Of a DNA stretch of 64,000 nucleotides, positions 54,153-63,551 are shown piece by piece. Each line of letters begins with the position of its first letter. Within the stretch, counting starts at the first letter, position 1. Origin of the DNA: Muscardinus avellanarius (taxonomy: Eukaryota > Chordata > Mammalia > Rodentia > Gliridae). The notes beneath the pieces were generated by a model. It was not told the DNA's origin and searched no databases. It saw nothing but the letters and a program-made list of their open reading frames with translations. The position numbers and the translations under genes are program-made. Where the stretch lies: assembly GCA_963383645.1 (NCBI GenBank), contig OY726572.1:72875002-72939001 (forward strand), in the 5' to 3' direction.

Positions 54153-54392
54153 AGCCAGGTGTGGTAGCTGCACACTTGTAATCCCAGCATTTGGGAGGCT
54201 GAGACAGGAGAATTGAGGTTCACAGACAGCCTCAGCTACTACTTAGTGAGGCTCTTTGCAACTCAGTGGGACCCAGTTTCAAAATAAAGAATAAAAAATA
54301 GGGCAGGGAGTGTAGCTAGGAGGTAGAATGCCCCTGGGTTCCATCCCTAGTACCATAATAGATAGATAAATAAATAAATAAATAAATAAATA
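54153..54392 (+). mobile_element. SINE (lineage C) with (AAAT)n tail
   Basis: 'GAGCCAGGTGTGGTAGCTGC' head, 'CAGCTACTACTTAGTGAGG' (a 3-bp duplication), 'GGAGTGTAGCTAGGAGGTAG', 'TTCCATCCCTAGTACC', tail (GATA/AAAT)n at 54358-54392. Confidence 0.93.
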
Positions 54393-54559
54393 GCAAATGC
54401 TATCCGCTTTTAAATTGTATAAAATGTCTCCAGTGCAGTTAAATTATATATCATATAAGTTATATGATATCATATAAGTTATATATCATTAAATTATAAG
54501 ATATCATACTATTTAAACTATATTCAATGTCTTATGGTTAACTGTAAGATTGTTAAAGG

Positions 54560-54695
54560 TTTTGGTATTGGGGATTGAGCCGAAGGGCATTCAACCTCCA
54601 AGCTATATCCCCAGCCCTATTTCATTTTTATTTGGGACCTGTAATCCGCCTGTCTCTGCTTCCCAAGTACAGGTATGCACCATCATGCCCAGCTA
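54560..54695 (-). mobile_element. SINE (lineage O), internally deleted
   Basis: 'TTTGGTATTGGGGATTGAGC', 'TATATCCCCAGCCC', then directly 'GACCTGTAATCCGCCTGTC'; most of the middle is gone. Confidence 0.85.
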
Positions 54696-54699
54696 AGAG

Positions 54700-55450
54700 T
54701 TGTAATGCCTAAATTGAAAACACTAGATGGGAGAGTCAGGTGAGGGACAGGGTAGTTGTGCTTTCAGATTTTAAAGCACAGCTTTCATTCTTTAAATTTC
54801 TTTGTGCCCTCATTTTCAGGAAATAAAATTATACATGTGTACATAACTTAAAAGAGAAAACGCCTAGTTTACATTCTTATATTTAAGTTTCCTCTTTTTT
54901 GTATTTTTGAAAAAGGGTTCTTTTTTTTTCATCCCATAGTACTATATAGTATAACTAAAAGAAAACTGATCATAAAAAGCAAACATAATACCACAAAAGT
55001 ACCTGTGTGACAAACTCTGCTAAATTATTTAACTCTAGATCTACACTCTTCAAAATGGTAGCCAATAGCCACATGTAGCTAATGAATATTTTAAATGTGG
55101 CTTTTTACCATAAATATAAAATATGTATCAAATTTTAAGGATAATTCACCTGTTTTGTTTTTACTTTTTAAAATGTTACCACTAGGAAATTTAAAATTAC
55201 ATGTATGCTTCATATTATATTTCTACTGGAAAACACTGATCCAGAAGCACGCAGAAGGTTAAATTTATTTCCCACATATCCCATAACAAAAGTGAGGCAC
55301 AGTTGTGTTACTTGTCCACTCTCATCTAATTCTGGACGAATGCAACTTACTCTTGAAACATAGTTTTTTAAAGTAGAAAACGACTTTAAACATTATCAAG
55401 CCTATTTTTATATTTTACCATTTGAAAAATACCAGGCTGGGGCGTTTATA
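54700..55450. other. Unassigned sequence
   Basis: Nothing confidently recognised. 55240-55330 is weakly MIR-like ('AAAAGTGAGGCACAGTTGTG'). Confidence 0.4.
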
Positions 55451-55689
55451 AAATCATGTTTTAGGTAGCCGGGCGTGGTGGCGCACGCTTGTAATCCCCG
55501 CGCTCGGGAGGCAGAGACAGGAGGATCGCGCAGGTTTGAAGGCAGCCGTGTGCGCTGGCTTAGGAGACCCTGTTTCCAAATAAAAATGTAAAAATAGGTC
55601 TGGGAGTGTAGCCCAGAGGTAGAAGGGCTTCCAGGAACCCCAGTACCACCAAAAAAAAAAAAAAAAAAAAAAAAATCATGTTATAGGTA
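55451..55689 (+). mobile_element. SINE (lineage Y), very young, with 17-bp target duplication
   Basis: Body starts 'GCCGGGCGTGGTGGCGCAC' at 55468 and ends 'CCAGGAACCCCAGTACCACC' followed by 25 A. Flanks AAATCATGTTTTAGGTA (55451-55467) and AAATCATGTTATAGGTA (55673-55689) differ at one base. Intact CpGs and pure poly(A) make it the best candidate for a polymorphic insertion. Confidence 0.96.
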
Positions 55690-56340
55690 GAGTCAAAATT
55701 GAAATTTTTAGCCAAATGTTACTCTACCATGAGATATCACAATCACTTTAGCTGCCTTCTTTAATTCCAGTAAGTATAAAGCACATGTGGGACAGTATCA
55801 TGAATAATAAAGTTGTTTCCATTAATCCTTACCATGTGGAACTACTTCTTAAGTTACTGAACTCAGTGCCAATGCAGTAATAACACAGGCTTAGTTTGGA
55901 CACTTTGGCAACATTACCTCCAAATATTACAATTCTTTATTTCAAGTTATACTTGCCAAAGCTCTCTGAAACCTTAAGAAGAAACCAACAAAACACTGAA
56001 AAGAACATTTTGACTCTCTGCTATAAAGCTGAGATTTCCTAAGGGCATCCCGTTTTGGCATATTGACAAATAAAATCCACAGACCACAGTTTGAGATTTT
56101 ATTTTCTTCCCTAACTTTTAGATTGTGCAGCAATTATTCTTCTCAATGAAGAGAACTGAAAACGTTGCCTTCCTTTAGTATTGTGTAGGGCATTAAATAC
56201 TGCTGAATTTGACCTCAACATAACAGAATGGGGAAAAGTAATGCTTTATCACTCTGGAAACACCAGTCTTGTTAAAGTGCAGAGGGAAACAAACATTTTA
56301 TAGTTAACAGGAAACCATGTTTAGATCATGGATGTAGGCT
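55690..56340. other. Unassigned sequence
   Basis: Unique-looking; no repeat recognised. The antisense frame at 55942-56133 has no domain. Confidence 0.4.
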
Positions 56341-56344
56341 TCAA

Positions 56345-56500
56345 GTCCCTCTAATCTTGGCTACATAAGCTGCCTGTAAATTTCTATAATTCGGTTTCTT
56401 TTTAGGTGGTAGGATTGAAGTTATCCTCTCACAGGTTTATTGTGAAAATAAAGACACAGTATGTGAACTTATATAGCATACTACTTGATATAATACTGAT
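56345..56500 (+). mobile_element. MIR relic
   Basis: 'GCTGCCTGTAAATTTCTATA', 'ATTCGGTTTCTTTTTAGG', 'CACAGGTTTATTGTGAAAAT', 'AAAGACACAGTATGTGAAC'. Confidence 0.6.
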
Positions 56501-56745
56501 AATATAAAAATGGTTATTGAATATGAATATGTTTTCATGTATACTAACTAACTGCTTGTATTTGAGCAGATCAGTAAGTCTTGGTGTTCATCAAAAAGAA
56601 TGAAGATAATGCTACTTTCACCATACGGTGATTGTGGAGATGAAATGATTTAAGATATGAAAGATATATAGAATAATGTTTAACAAAATATATCTTTTAT
56701 ACAGTAAACCATTTTTATTTAGCTAGGATTAAATTTTGCTGTAAG

Positions 56746-56925
56746 AATTTATATATATATATATATTATGTATATATAATTATAAATTATATATATTATG
56801 TATATATAATTATAAATTATATATATATTATATAAAATATGTTATATATAATATATAATTATATAATATAATATAATTTATATTATGTATAATATAAATT
56901 ATGACATATATAATATATATAATCA
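56746..56925. repeat. AT-only palindromic tract with 32-bp duplication
   Basis: 180 bp of nearly pure A/T; a unit 'TATATTATGTATATATAATT' plus 'ATAAATTATA' repeats in tandem at about 56760-56825. Able to fold into cruciforms. Confidence 0.85.
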
Positions 56926-56946
56926 CAAGTTGGACAAATGGGCATT

Positions 56947-57036
56947 TTAGTTGTGTGTGTGTGTGTGTCCGTGTGTGTGTTACTAGAAATTGAACCCAAC
57001 TTAATTCTACCTCTGAGATACACCAGTCTATTTCCA
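56947..57036 (-). mobile_element. SINE right end with (GT)n tail, interrupted
   Basis: (GT)n at 56952-56981, then 'TAGAAATTGAACCCAACTTAA', 'CTCTGAGATACACCAGTC'. It breaks off at a (TTTA)n tract. Confidence 0.85.
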
Positions 57037-57282
57037 TTTATTTATTTATTTATTTATTTATTTAATTTATTTATTTTTGTGGTACTGCAGATAGACCCCA
57101 GGGACATTGTATTTCTGAGCTACACCCCCAGCCCTATTTTTTTTTTTTAGTCTTTTTATTTTTGAAACAGGCTCTGAGTTGTGAAGTGCCTTGCTAAGTA
57201 GCTGAGGCTGTCCTTGAACAGCAATCCTCCAATCTCCGACTCCCAAATGCTGAGATTTCAAGCCTGTGCCACCACACAGACT
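57037..57282 (-). mobile_element. SINE (lineage C) with (TTTA)n tail
   Basis: (TTTA)n at 57037-57076, 'GTGGTACTGCAGATAGACCCC', 'GAGCTACACCCCCAGCCC', 'AAGTAGCTGAGGCTGTCC', 'GTGCCACCACACAGACTCG'. Inserted in the SINE whose parts lie at 56947 and 57283. Confidence 0.88.
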
Positions 57283-57425
57283 CGTTTTGTTTTGTTTTGA
57301 AACAGGGTCTCACTAAGTTGCCAAGAGTCTTGCTACATTGCTGAGGCTGCCCTCTATCCTGCAATCCTCCTGACTCAGCTCCCAAGTATTAGTCTTGTAG
57401 GCATGTGCCACAACATACCTGGCTT
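57283..57425 (-). mobile_element. SINE (lineage O), left part
   Basis: 'GTTTTGAAACAGGGTCTCAC', 'TTGCCAAGAGTCTTGCTAC', 'GCCACAACATACCTGGCTTA'. Probably the continuation of the piece at 56947-57036, split by the lineage C copy. Confidence 0.85.
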
Positions 57426-58430
57426 ATCTTTACTTTTCTTAGTGGGAAAAAGTTAGAAGAGAAAGCATATTGTTCTCAAATTTAAAAAAAAAAAAAAAGC
57501 TATTTTATGTTTAATACAGCAAGTAGCAGGGTCAAAGGTGTCTTAAATTTTGTTCTGCTAGTAATTTACAATATGATCCTGGAAAACGCAATGATTTCTT
57601 CCCCTAATGTTCCTGGTGCAGTTTCTTGTTACACTCTTTTGGGTTTCTTTGTGTTCTTAATATTTTTTACACATAGACAAGTTTCTGTTCTTTTTTCTTG
57701 TCAAAAAATTGTCATCAGTTTTCAATTCTCATTTTGAAAGGACATTACCAACTTCACTGTGATAAGCCTTCCCAAGGCCATTTTTAATACTAAGAAAAGT
57801 ACCAATTCATTATCTAATGGCACTTCTTGAAACAGAAGTTGTTAATAGTCTCTATCCTTAACTGAAGCAACATCAATTTAGAAGATATATTATGTATGTC
57901 TTAACTAATCTGTTTGTAGAAGGTGAAACCAATGTTAACAATTTGATCAAGTTAAAACAAAAATGTTTTTTAACTGAAATTGCAGGAAATGAAGAAAAAT
58001 TCACCGTGGTTTATTATGTAAGTGCTATGTATCTATTAACAATGGATGAAATCTTAGCGCAGTATTGAATAAAGAAAACTTCTAGGTATTTGGGTATATT
58101 TTAAAATAAAATTAGATTGCAAATAACTTGATTATATATAAATTAGAAGAAGTAATGAAATTGCCTTAAGTGTTTTAAGTAATTAAGCCACTGGGTCATG
58201 TATTTTCATTTGCTTAAAACTAAGTAACTGTTCAACCATTGAAGCTACACATATTTCTAGCTTCCTATGTCCACAATAAACATTTATTTTTTTTCTGGCT
58301 ACAGGAAATTGACTTTTCTACTAACTAAAGCCAATACAGAGAACAAATCAATCCAGACCTCCCTGTTTTACTAGAACTTACTGATGTGTGGAAGTAACAT
58401 TGAGAGACTATAACAAGTAGCAGTAGAATG
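57426..58430. other. Unassigned sequence
   Basis: No repeat recognised apart from a poly(A) patch at 57484-57498. The frame at 57507-57737 is random in appearance. Confidence 0.4.
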
Positions 58431-58432
58431 AT

Positions 58433-58463
<31 letters not shown>

Positions 58464-58550
58464 TTTTTGCAGGTCTGGGGATGGAAGCCAGGGCCATTCT
58501 CTCTCTGAGCTACATCCCCTGTTTTTATTATTTATTTTGAAACAGGGTCT
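58431..58550 (-). mobile_element. SINE (lineage C) 3' fragment with (TTTA)n tail
   Basis: (TTTA)9 at 58431-58466, 'GCAGGTCTGGGGATGGAAGCC', 'CTGAGCTACATCCCCTG', 'TTTTGAAACAGGGTCT', then truncated. Confidence 0.9.
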
Positions 58551-58734
58551 AAATTGCAATAAGTAGACTTAACTGGACAATAGTGGAAAAACTAGATCTT
58601 TGACTGAGAGAATGGTAGAAGGTAGTCTCGAGATGGTAGAAAGATCCTGTTGGTACCCAGGTACATAAAAGTGAGAAAGTGGTGGCTCTCTCCTCAGTCA
58701 CTGGCGTTTTATTTCTTCACTCTACATATCCATG

Positions 58735-59200
58735 TTGCATACTTCTTATATCTCAGATGCCATACTTTGTATTGAAAAAACATCTAGAGAGAAGACATTT
58801 TATGCTCTTATATAGCTGACAGTTTAAAGTTAGAAATAGACACTAAGCAATTACTTTTATCTAGGGTCATGCTAAATTATCAAAGTCATAGGGAATACTG
58901 TGGGAGGTATGAGAAGCCTTTGTCTATGCTCTCAGAATGGCTTGAGGTCTACAGTTTAACAAATGTATTGACTTGGTGGTGACAATGGGATTTGATTTTG
59001 GCATATGTTAAATGTGGACAGGATAAGAGCATTGTAGGCAAGAGGAAGAGTGAAGATCTCAGGAAGCTTAATAGCATTCTCTCATAGATGAACAGAAGAA
59101 ACAGAAGAGAGAAACTCACATGAGATTTGGAAAGTATGTCAACAGTAGCCAGGTAGGCTTTTGGGCATATTAAGATTGTCATTTTTACATAAAGACAAGG
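58735..59200 (-). mobile_element. L2 relic, antisense
   Basis: 'CTCAGATGCCATACTTTGTAT', 'TATATAGCTGACAGTTTAAAG', 'AGAAATAGACACTAAGCAATT', 'TAAGAGCATTGTAGGCAAGAG' follow the reverse L2 3' half. Boundaries approximate. Confidence 0.55.
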
Positions 59201-59690
59201 CAAAAACCCAACCATGGCATGGTAGGGTTTATAGTATTGAAACATGGCTCTATCTATAGTGAGGAGAATGTATTTTATAGAAAAAATATTTATGAAAGAA
59301 AGGAAATTAGAAGTATTTCAGGTGAAAGTGAACTTATACAGGGCTTAAATAACTTATAGTGGAAAAGAAAGCCTGGAGCTATTCATAAACTATAAATAGG
59401 AATGAGAAGAAAGAAGGAAGGAAGGACCCAAAACAAAGCCTTATAGCACGTATCTTACAAGAAAAAAAAGATAAACTCAAATTTAGGATTGGGAAATTAT
59501 AGCAAAAAAGGAATTAGGATAATGAATAAAGAAAGGAAAAAAAATACAAGTAATATATTTGGAATTTATTATAAAACTAAAGGAAAGAAAACATATCCTT
59601 TTAAATGCTTCATTCTTTCAAAGAAATGAATAAAAATATGAATTATATTTTAAAAACAGCATTAAAATAAAATCATAAACAATAATAAGA
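59201..59690. other. Unassigned purine-rich sequence
   Basis: A/G-rich, with a GAAGGAAGG patch at 59410-59426; nothing identified. Confidence 0.4.
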
Positions 59691-59698
59691 GATGAAAA

Positions 59699-59780
59699 GA
59701 AGGCTTAGGATGTGGCTTAGTGGTAGAGCACTCGCCTAGCATGCAGGAGGCCTTGGGTTGATTTCCAGTATCATGCGCAT
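59699..59780 (+). mobile_element. ID element
   Basis: Well-preserved tRNA-derived SINE: 'AGGCTTAGGATGTGGCTTAG', 'TGGTAGAGCACTCGCCTAGC', 'ATGCAGGAGGCCTTGGGTTG'. Pol III A box TGGCTTAGTGG and B box GGTTGATTTCC are visible. Tail has become a CATGCGCATATGCGCA stretch and a G8 run. Confidence 0.9.
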
Positions 59781-59789
59781 ATGCGCACG

Positions 59790-60095
59790 AGATGAGAGGT
59801 GGGGGGGGGAGGATGCTAGTTTTCAAAGTTACAGAATTAAAGTGAATATAATAATACCACATTGGAAATAAATACATTAAAATCATCAGAGAGCAGATCT
59901 AACATGACTTAGGGCTGAATTTTGAAGTACTTATATAGAAAAAATTATTATAACCATAGTGAGATTATAATAATAAACATAAAGTTACAATAAAAGGCAT
60001 AAGAAATTACATTAGTTTAAGATCCAGCAAGAGAATAATATGTTTACCTAGATTAATTACCAAACAAGTGAAAATTTTAAAGCATTTTTTTCTGA
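59790..60095. other. Unassigned AT-rich sequence
   Basis: Nothing recognised beyond the G-run at 59801-59809. Confidence 0.4.
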
Positions 60096-60470
60096 ACAAC
60101 ATTCCAACAGCCATAATATAAAGTCCTGATCACATAACTTAGAAGAAGAAAGATTTAGAAGATGTAGTTTAGTCCATGTGAGGCCAGGGATCACAGATCT
60201 CAGGGCATGGTGACTGGAAATGGATAAAGAGAGCACAGGAGCTCCTCATATCATGGTGGCCAGAATCTAGAGAGAGAGGAGGGGAAGAAGAATTGTATAA
60301 AATCCCCAAGGCCGCATGCCCAGGAATCCACCTTTACTAGCCACATAGTATCAGTCTAAGCCACCATCCAGATAAATTCATTGCAATAGATTTATTAGAA
60401 CTCTCATGACTCAATTTCATCAACTTCAAACACCAGTTTATGAGCCCTTCAAATGCTATTTAATATCTGA
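60096..60470 (-). repeat. 3' LTR of the MaLR element
   Basis: Left-hand LTR on the plus map. Ends 'TTTAATATCTGA' near 60470, next to internal sequence. Diverged from the other LTR by many substitutions, so the insertion is old. Confidence 0.7.
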
Positions 60471-61137
60471 CAATAATCTCCCACCCCTGGGTCTTGAAGA
60501 GCTCATGCCCATTTCAGAATGCAAAATGCATAAAGTCCTCTCCAAAAGTTCCCACAGTCATAACAGTTACAGTATTGCTGAAAAGTCTCAAAGTCCAAAG
60601 TCTCCTCTGAGACTCAAAGTAAACTCGTGTGAGTCCCTACAAAAAACAATGAAGATCAAAATAAAAAGTAAGTCAACCTGCATTCAATATCCAGTTGCAA
60701 ATAGTAAACACTTGCATTTCCAAAGGGAGGAATAGGGCCATAGAAAGAAATAATAGAACTAAAACAGTAATGAAATCCAGAAGGGCAAGTATTTAATTTA
60801 CAGCTCCAATTCTAACAGCTGGGGCATCTGGTACTGAGATGAGACCTCCTTGGTAGCCGCACCCTTCACCCCTGTGGCCTGGTTAATTGCAAGGGATGGA
60901 TATTCACTTCTAGACTAGCACAATTTATTTCTTTCATCTAGCAGCCTTCCTCTGCAGTCATTCTACATTTCTGGCATTTCTTAAACCTGGGTATTTTTTC
61001 ATGCAACCTTGGCTTCACTCTCATATCTTCACAAATTACCATATTCAAACTTGCTTGAAGGGATTCTGACCCTGAAACACATTGGCTGATTTTCCAGGAA
61101 ACTCACTGAAATTTGGTGGGGAAACATCCATGACTCC

Positions 61138-61180
<43 letters not shown>
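61138..61180 (+). repeat. (TTTA)n microsatellite
   Basis: About 10 TTAT units within the MaLR internal region, without an accompanying SINE body. Confidence 0.95.
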
Positions 61181-61182
<2 letters not shown>

Positions 61183-61857
61183 GAAAAGCCAGTATTACAT
61201 GAGTGCTGAGATGGACCACCAATAGAAAGGGTCTTCACATTCTCTTTAATCACTGCTGCTGGAGTCTCTGAAACACAGTTGGCCCATGATTATCTGGGCC
61301 GTGGCTGGCCCCAAGTCCACCTTTATCATGGCTATTGCTGGCCCCACCTTCATCATGGCTACTACTTCATTCTTTTTATTTACGCCATTTTCCTTCTTTC
61401 CATGACATCATCTCTCTGGGCCCCAGTTTTGCACATCCTATCTAGCCAAACTGCAAATTCATAAAGTTTCTCTACTTTACTGTCTGCTCCCAAAATATGG
61501 TGTCCAATTCACTGAAAGAAGACATCAATATCCACAGTGCAGTTTAGATAATTTGCTGTTTTGATATTTTCTTAAGCAATTTATTAATCATTCTATCACT
61601 AAATTCAGCCTCACACAAAGTTTCAGGATATGGGCAAAAGGATAAGTTCTTGTCAAAGTGTGACATACGTAGCTTCTACTCCATTTCTCTTTGAAGTCTT
61701 TCTTGCCCTCCAAAATTTTCTCTAGTACTGTCTCTACCATCTGCTTTTCTAGCCACAATCTGGCCCTTCCAATTTCCTCTGATAAACTAGTTCCAAAGAC
61801 TCACAATCCACATGGTCCGACTTAGATATACCCGAAACCACACATCCCTGGTACCAA

Positions 61858-62260
61858 ATTCTTATCCTCACATTCATAATCTAAAGATCTGGCCATATAA
61901 CTTACAAGAAGGAAGATTTGTTTGCTCATGACTTAGTCCATGGGAAGCCAGGGACTGCAGATCTCAGGGTATGATGGCAGGTTGTGGAGAAAGGAAGAGC
62001 ACAGGGGTTGTGATCCTCACATCATGGAGGCTGCAATCCCAAGAAAGAGAGAGCAGAAGGGAAAGAGAACCATATATAAATGCCAAGGTCAAGCTCTCAG
62101 GGAACCACCTTCTCCAGACACACTCTACCAGCTAAGGCTCCATCCAACCAAATTCATTACAATGGATTTATACATTGCTGAGTCAACAACTTTCATAACT
62201 CAATTACATCAACTTCAAACACCAATTTATTAGCTCTTCAAGGGGTCATTCCATATCTAA
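61858..62260 (-). repeat. 5' LTR of the MaLR element
   Basis: Right-hand LTR on the plus map, from 'CTTATCCTCACATTCATAAT' to 'GGGGTCATTCCATATCTA'. Longer than its partner because the left copy has lost some segments. Confidence 0.7.
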
Positions 62261-62790
62261 CTACAATGGCACTCATATATAATAAAGTATCTGCCATTAA
62301 AAATAAATCTAGATTCAAATAAATAGAGCACTTAAAATTTTAGAAAATTGATACAGGTCGATTTACACAGATAATCTGGTGAACATATCAAAATTCAAAA
62401 AAGAAAAAGAGGCAAAAAAGACAAAATTTAGGACAGCTAGGCTGAAAAAAGTAAGTCATTATCCAGGGAAAGTAATTGGGTCACTGACATCTTCACAAAA
62501 ACTCCTAAGCCAGATAAAAATGAGCAGTAAGTACAAAGTGCTGATGGAAAGAAAATGTCATCAAGAATATTATACTGGCCAAGTTGGTTTTTAATTTAAG
62601 TTTTAAAAAGAGACATATTAAAAGAATTCATGGAATAAAACATTCATGTTAATGTAACCATTCATCAGCCAAACCCAGTAAGGGAATATGCAATAGAGAA
62701 GCAAGGGTCACAATTAATGACAAAAGACAGAGGAGTAAAGAAGACTTGAGAGTATTTTTCACATGTACAGACATCAGGAATGAATTTTCT
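62261..62790. other. Unassigned sequence
   Basis: 62400-62620 ('CTCCTAAGCCAGATAAAAATG', 'AAGAATATTATACTGGCC') may be decayed retroelement sequence; not assigned. Confidence 0.35.
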
Positions 62791-63064
62791 TTTTTTTTAT
62801 ATTGGTGTACTGTACTCATACATCTTAATGGTGTACAAGATGGTAGAGGCATACATGCACACATCACTCATGTAGGCCTTCGTCACTTCCCGCCCCATTC
62901 CCTCCCCTCTCTCTCATGTTTAGCTTACTGACTGATTTGCCATGTTTGTGAATGTGCATCATGTACATTGGAGGCTTTCCTTCTGCCCATCCTCCTCAGT
63001 TTGGTCACCTTATTTTCTCATCTATGGTTTCTCTTTCTTCATCTAGAATTCTTTAGCAAGTACT
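62791..63064 (-). mobile_element. L1 3' end, antisense
   Basis: T8, 'TATTGGTGTACTGTACTCATA', 'CATCTTAATGGTGTACAAG', 'CCCGCCCCATTCCCTCCCC', 'CTCATCTATGGTTTCTCTTTC': reverse 3' UTR of the same subfamily as 47531-48185, with a clean T-run start. Confidence 0.88.
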
Positions 63065-63500
63065 GAAGGAAATAATTTGACAGCTTTAAGTTCCTTTCTA
63101 AATAATAGCTATAACAAAATACAGATAATAAATGGATCAAAACTTGAGATTATAAATTTAGTGATAGAGATGGGTCAAAAGACTAGGTAAAACTGGGTTT
63201 AAACACATATAAAAATAACTAAAATATCTATAGAAAATATAGCTACAAAGTAGAATATAGAAAAAAACCTCAACAAATCAAAATAATGGTGCAAAATTCA
63301 AAAGCCACTAGATGGGAAGAAGAGAGAGACTATTATAAGAATGTTAAAATTTTCATTTCAAAATAAAAGGCATTAAATAACAATGTAATTATGAAATGTG
63401 AGATTGAACAAGGAAAACTAAAACCATAATTCAAAACACTAAAAAGCAATATTTTGTTTTTTTCTAATTTCAGTAGTTTATCTCTCCCAACAAATATTTA
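63065..63500. other. Unassigned A-rich sequence
   Basis: Nothing recognised. Confidence 0.4.

Positions 63501-63502
<2 letters not shown>

Positions 63503-63550
<48 letters not shown>
63503..63550 (+). repeat. (TA)n microsatellite
   Basis: About 24 pure TA units. Confidence 0.95.

Positions 63551-63551
<1 letters not shown>

Larger units (their letters stand above)
60096..62260 (-). mobile_element. Near-complete MaLR (MST/THE1-like) element
   Basis: LTR-internal-LTR on the minus strand. The two LTRs match each other: 'AGTCCATG', 'AAGCCAGGGA', 'CAGATCTCAGGG', 'CATCATGG', 'CATCAACTTCAAACACCA'. The internal part, read on plus, has 'AAGTCTCAAAGTCCAAAGTC' and 'CTAGTTCCAAAGACTCACAA' ending 'CCTGGTACCAAATTC', the order of primate MST/THE1 internal sequence in reverse. 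MaLRs are nonautonomous ERVL relatives lacking env. No intact frame remains; a (TTTA)n array interrupts it at 61138-61180. Confidence 0.8.

Noticed and set aside
59699..59780. tRNA gene from A-box and B-box matches
   Set aside because: It matches an ID SINE with no cloverleaf acceptor pairing; the boxes are inherited from the SINE's tRNA ancestor.
60406..60735. 109-codon plus frame
   Set aside because: Lies across the MaLR LTR/internal boundary on the antisense strand of the element.
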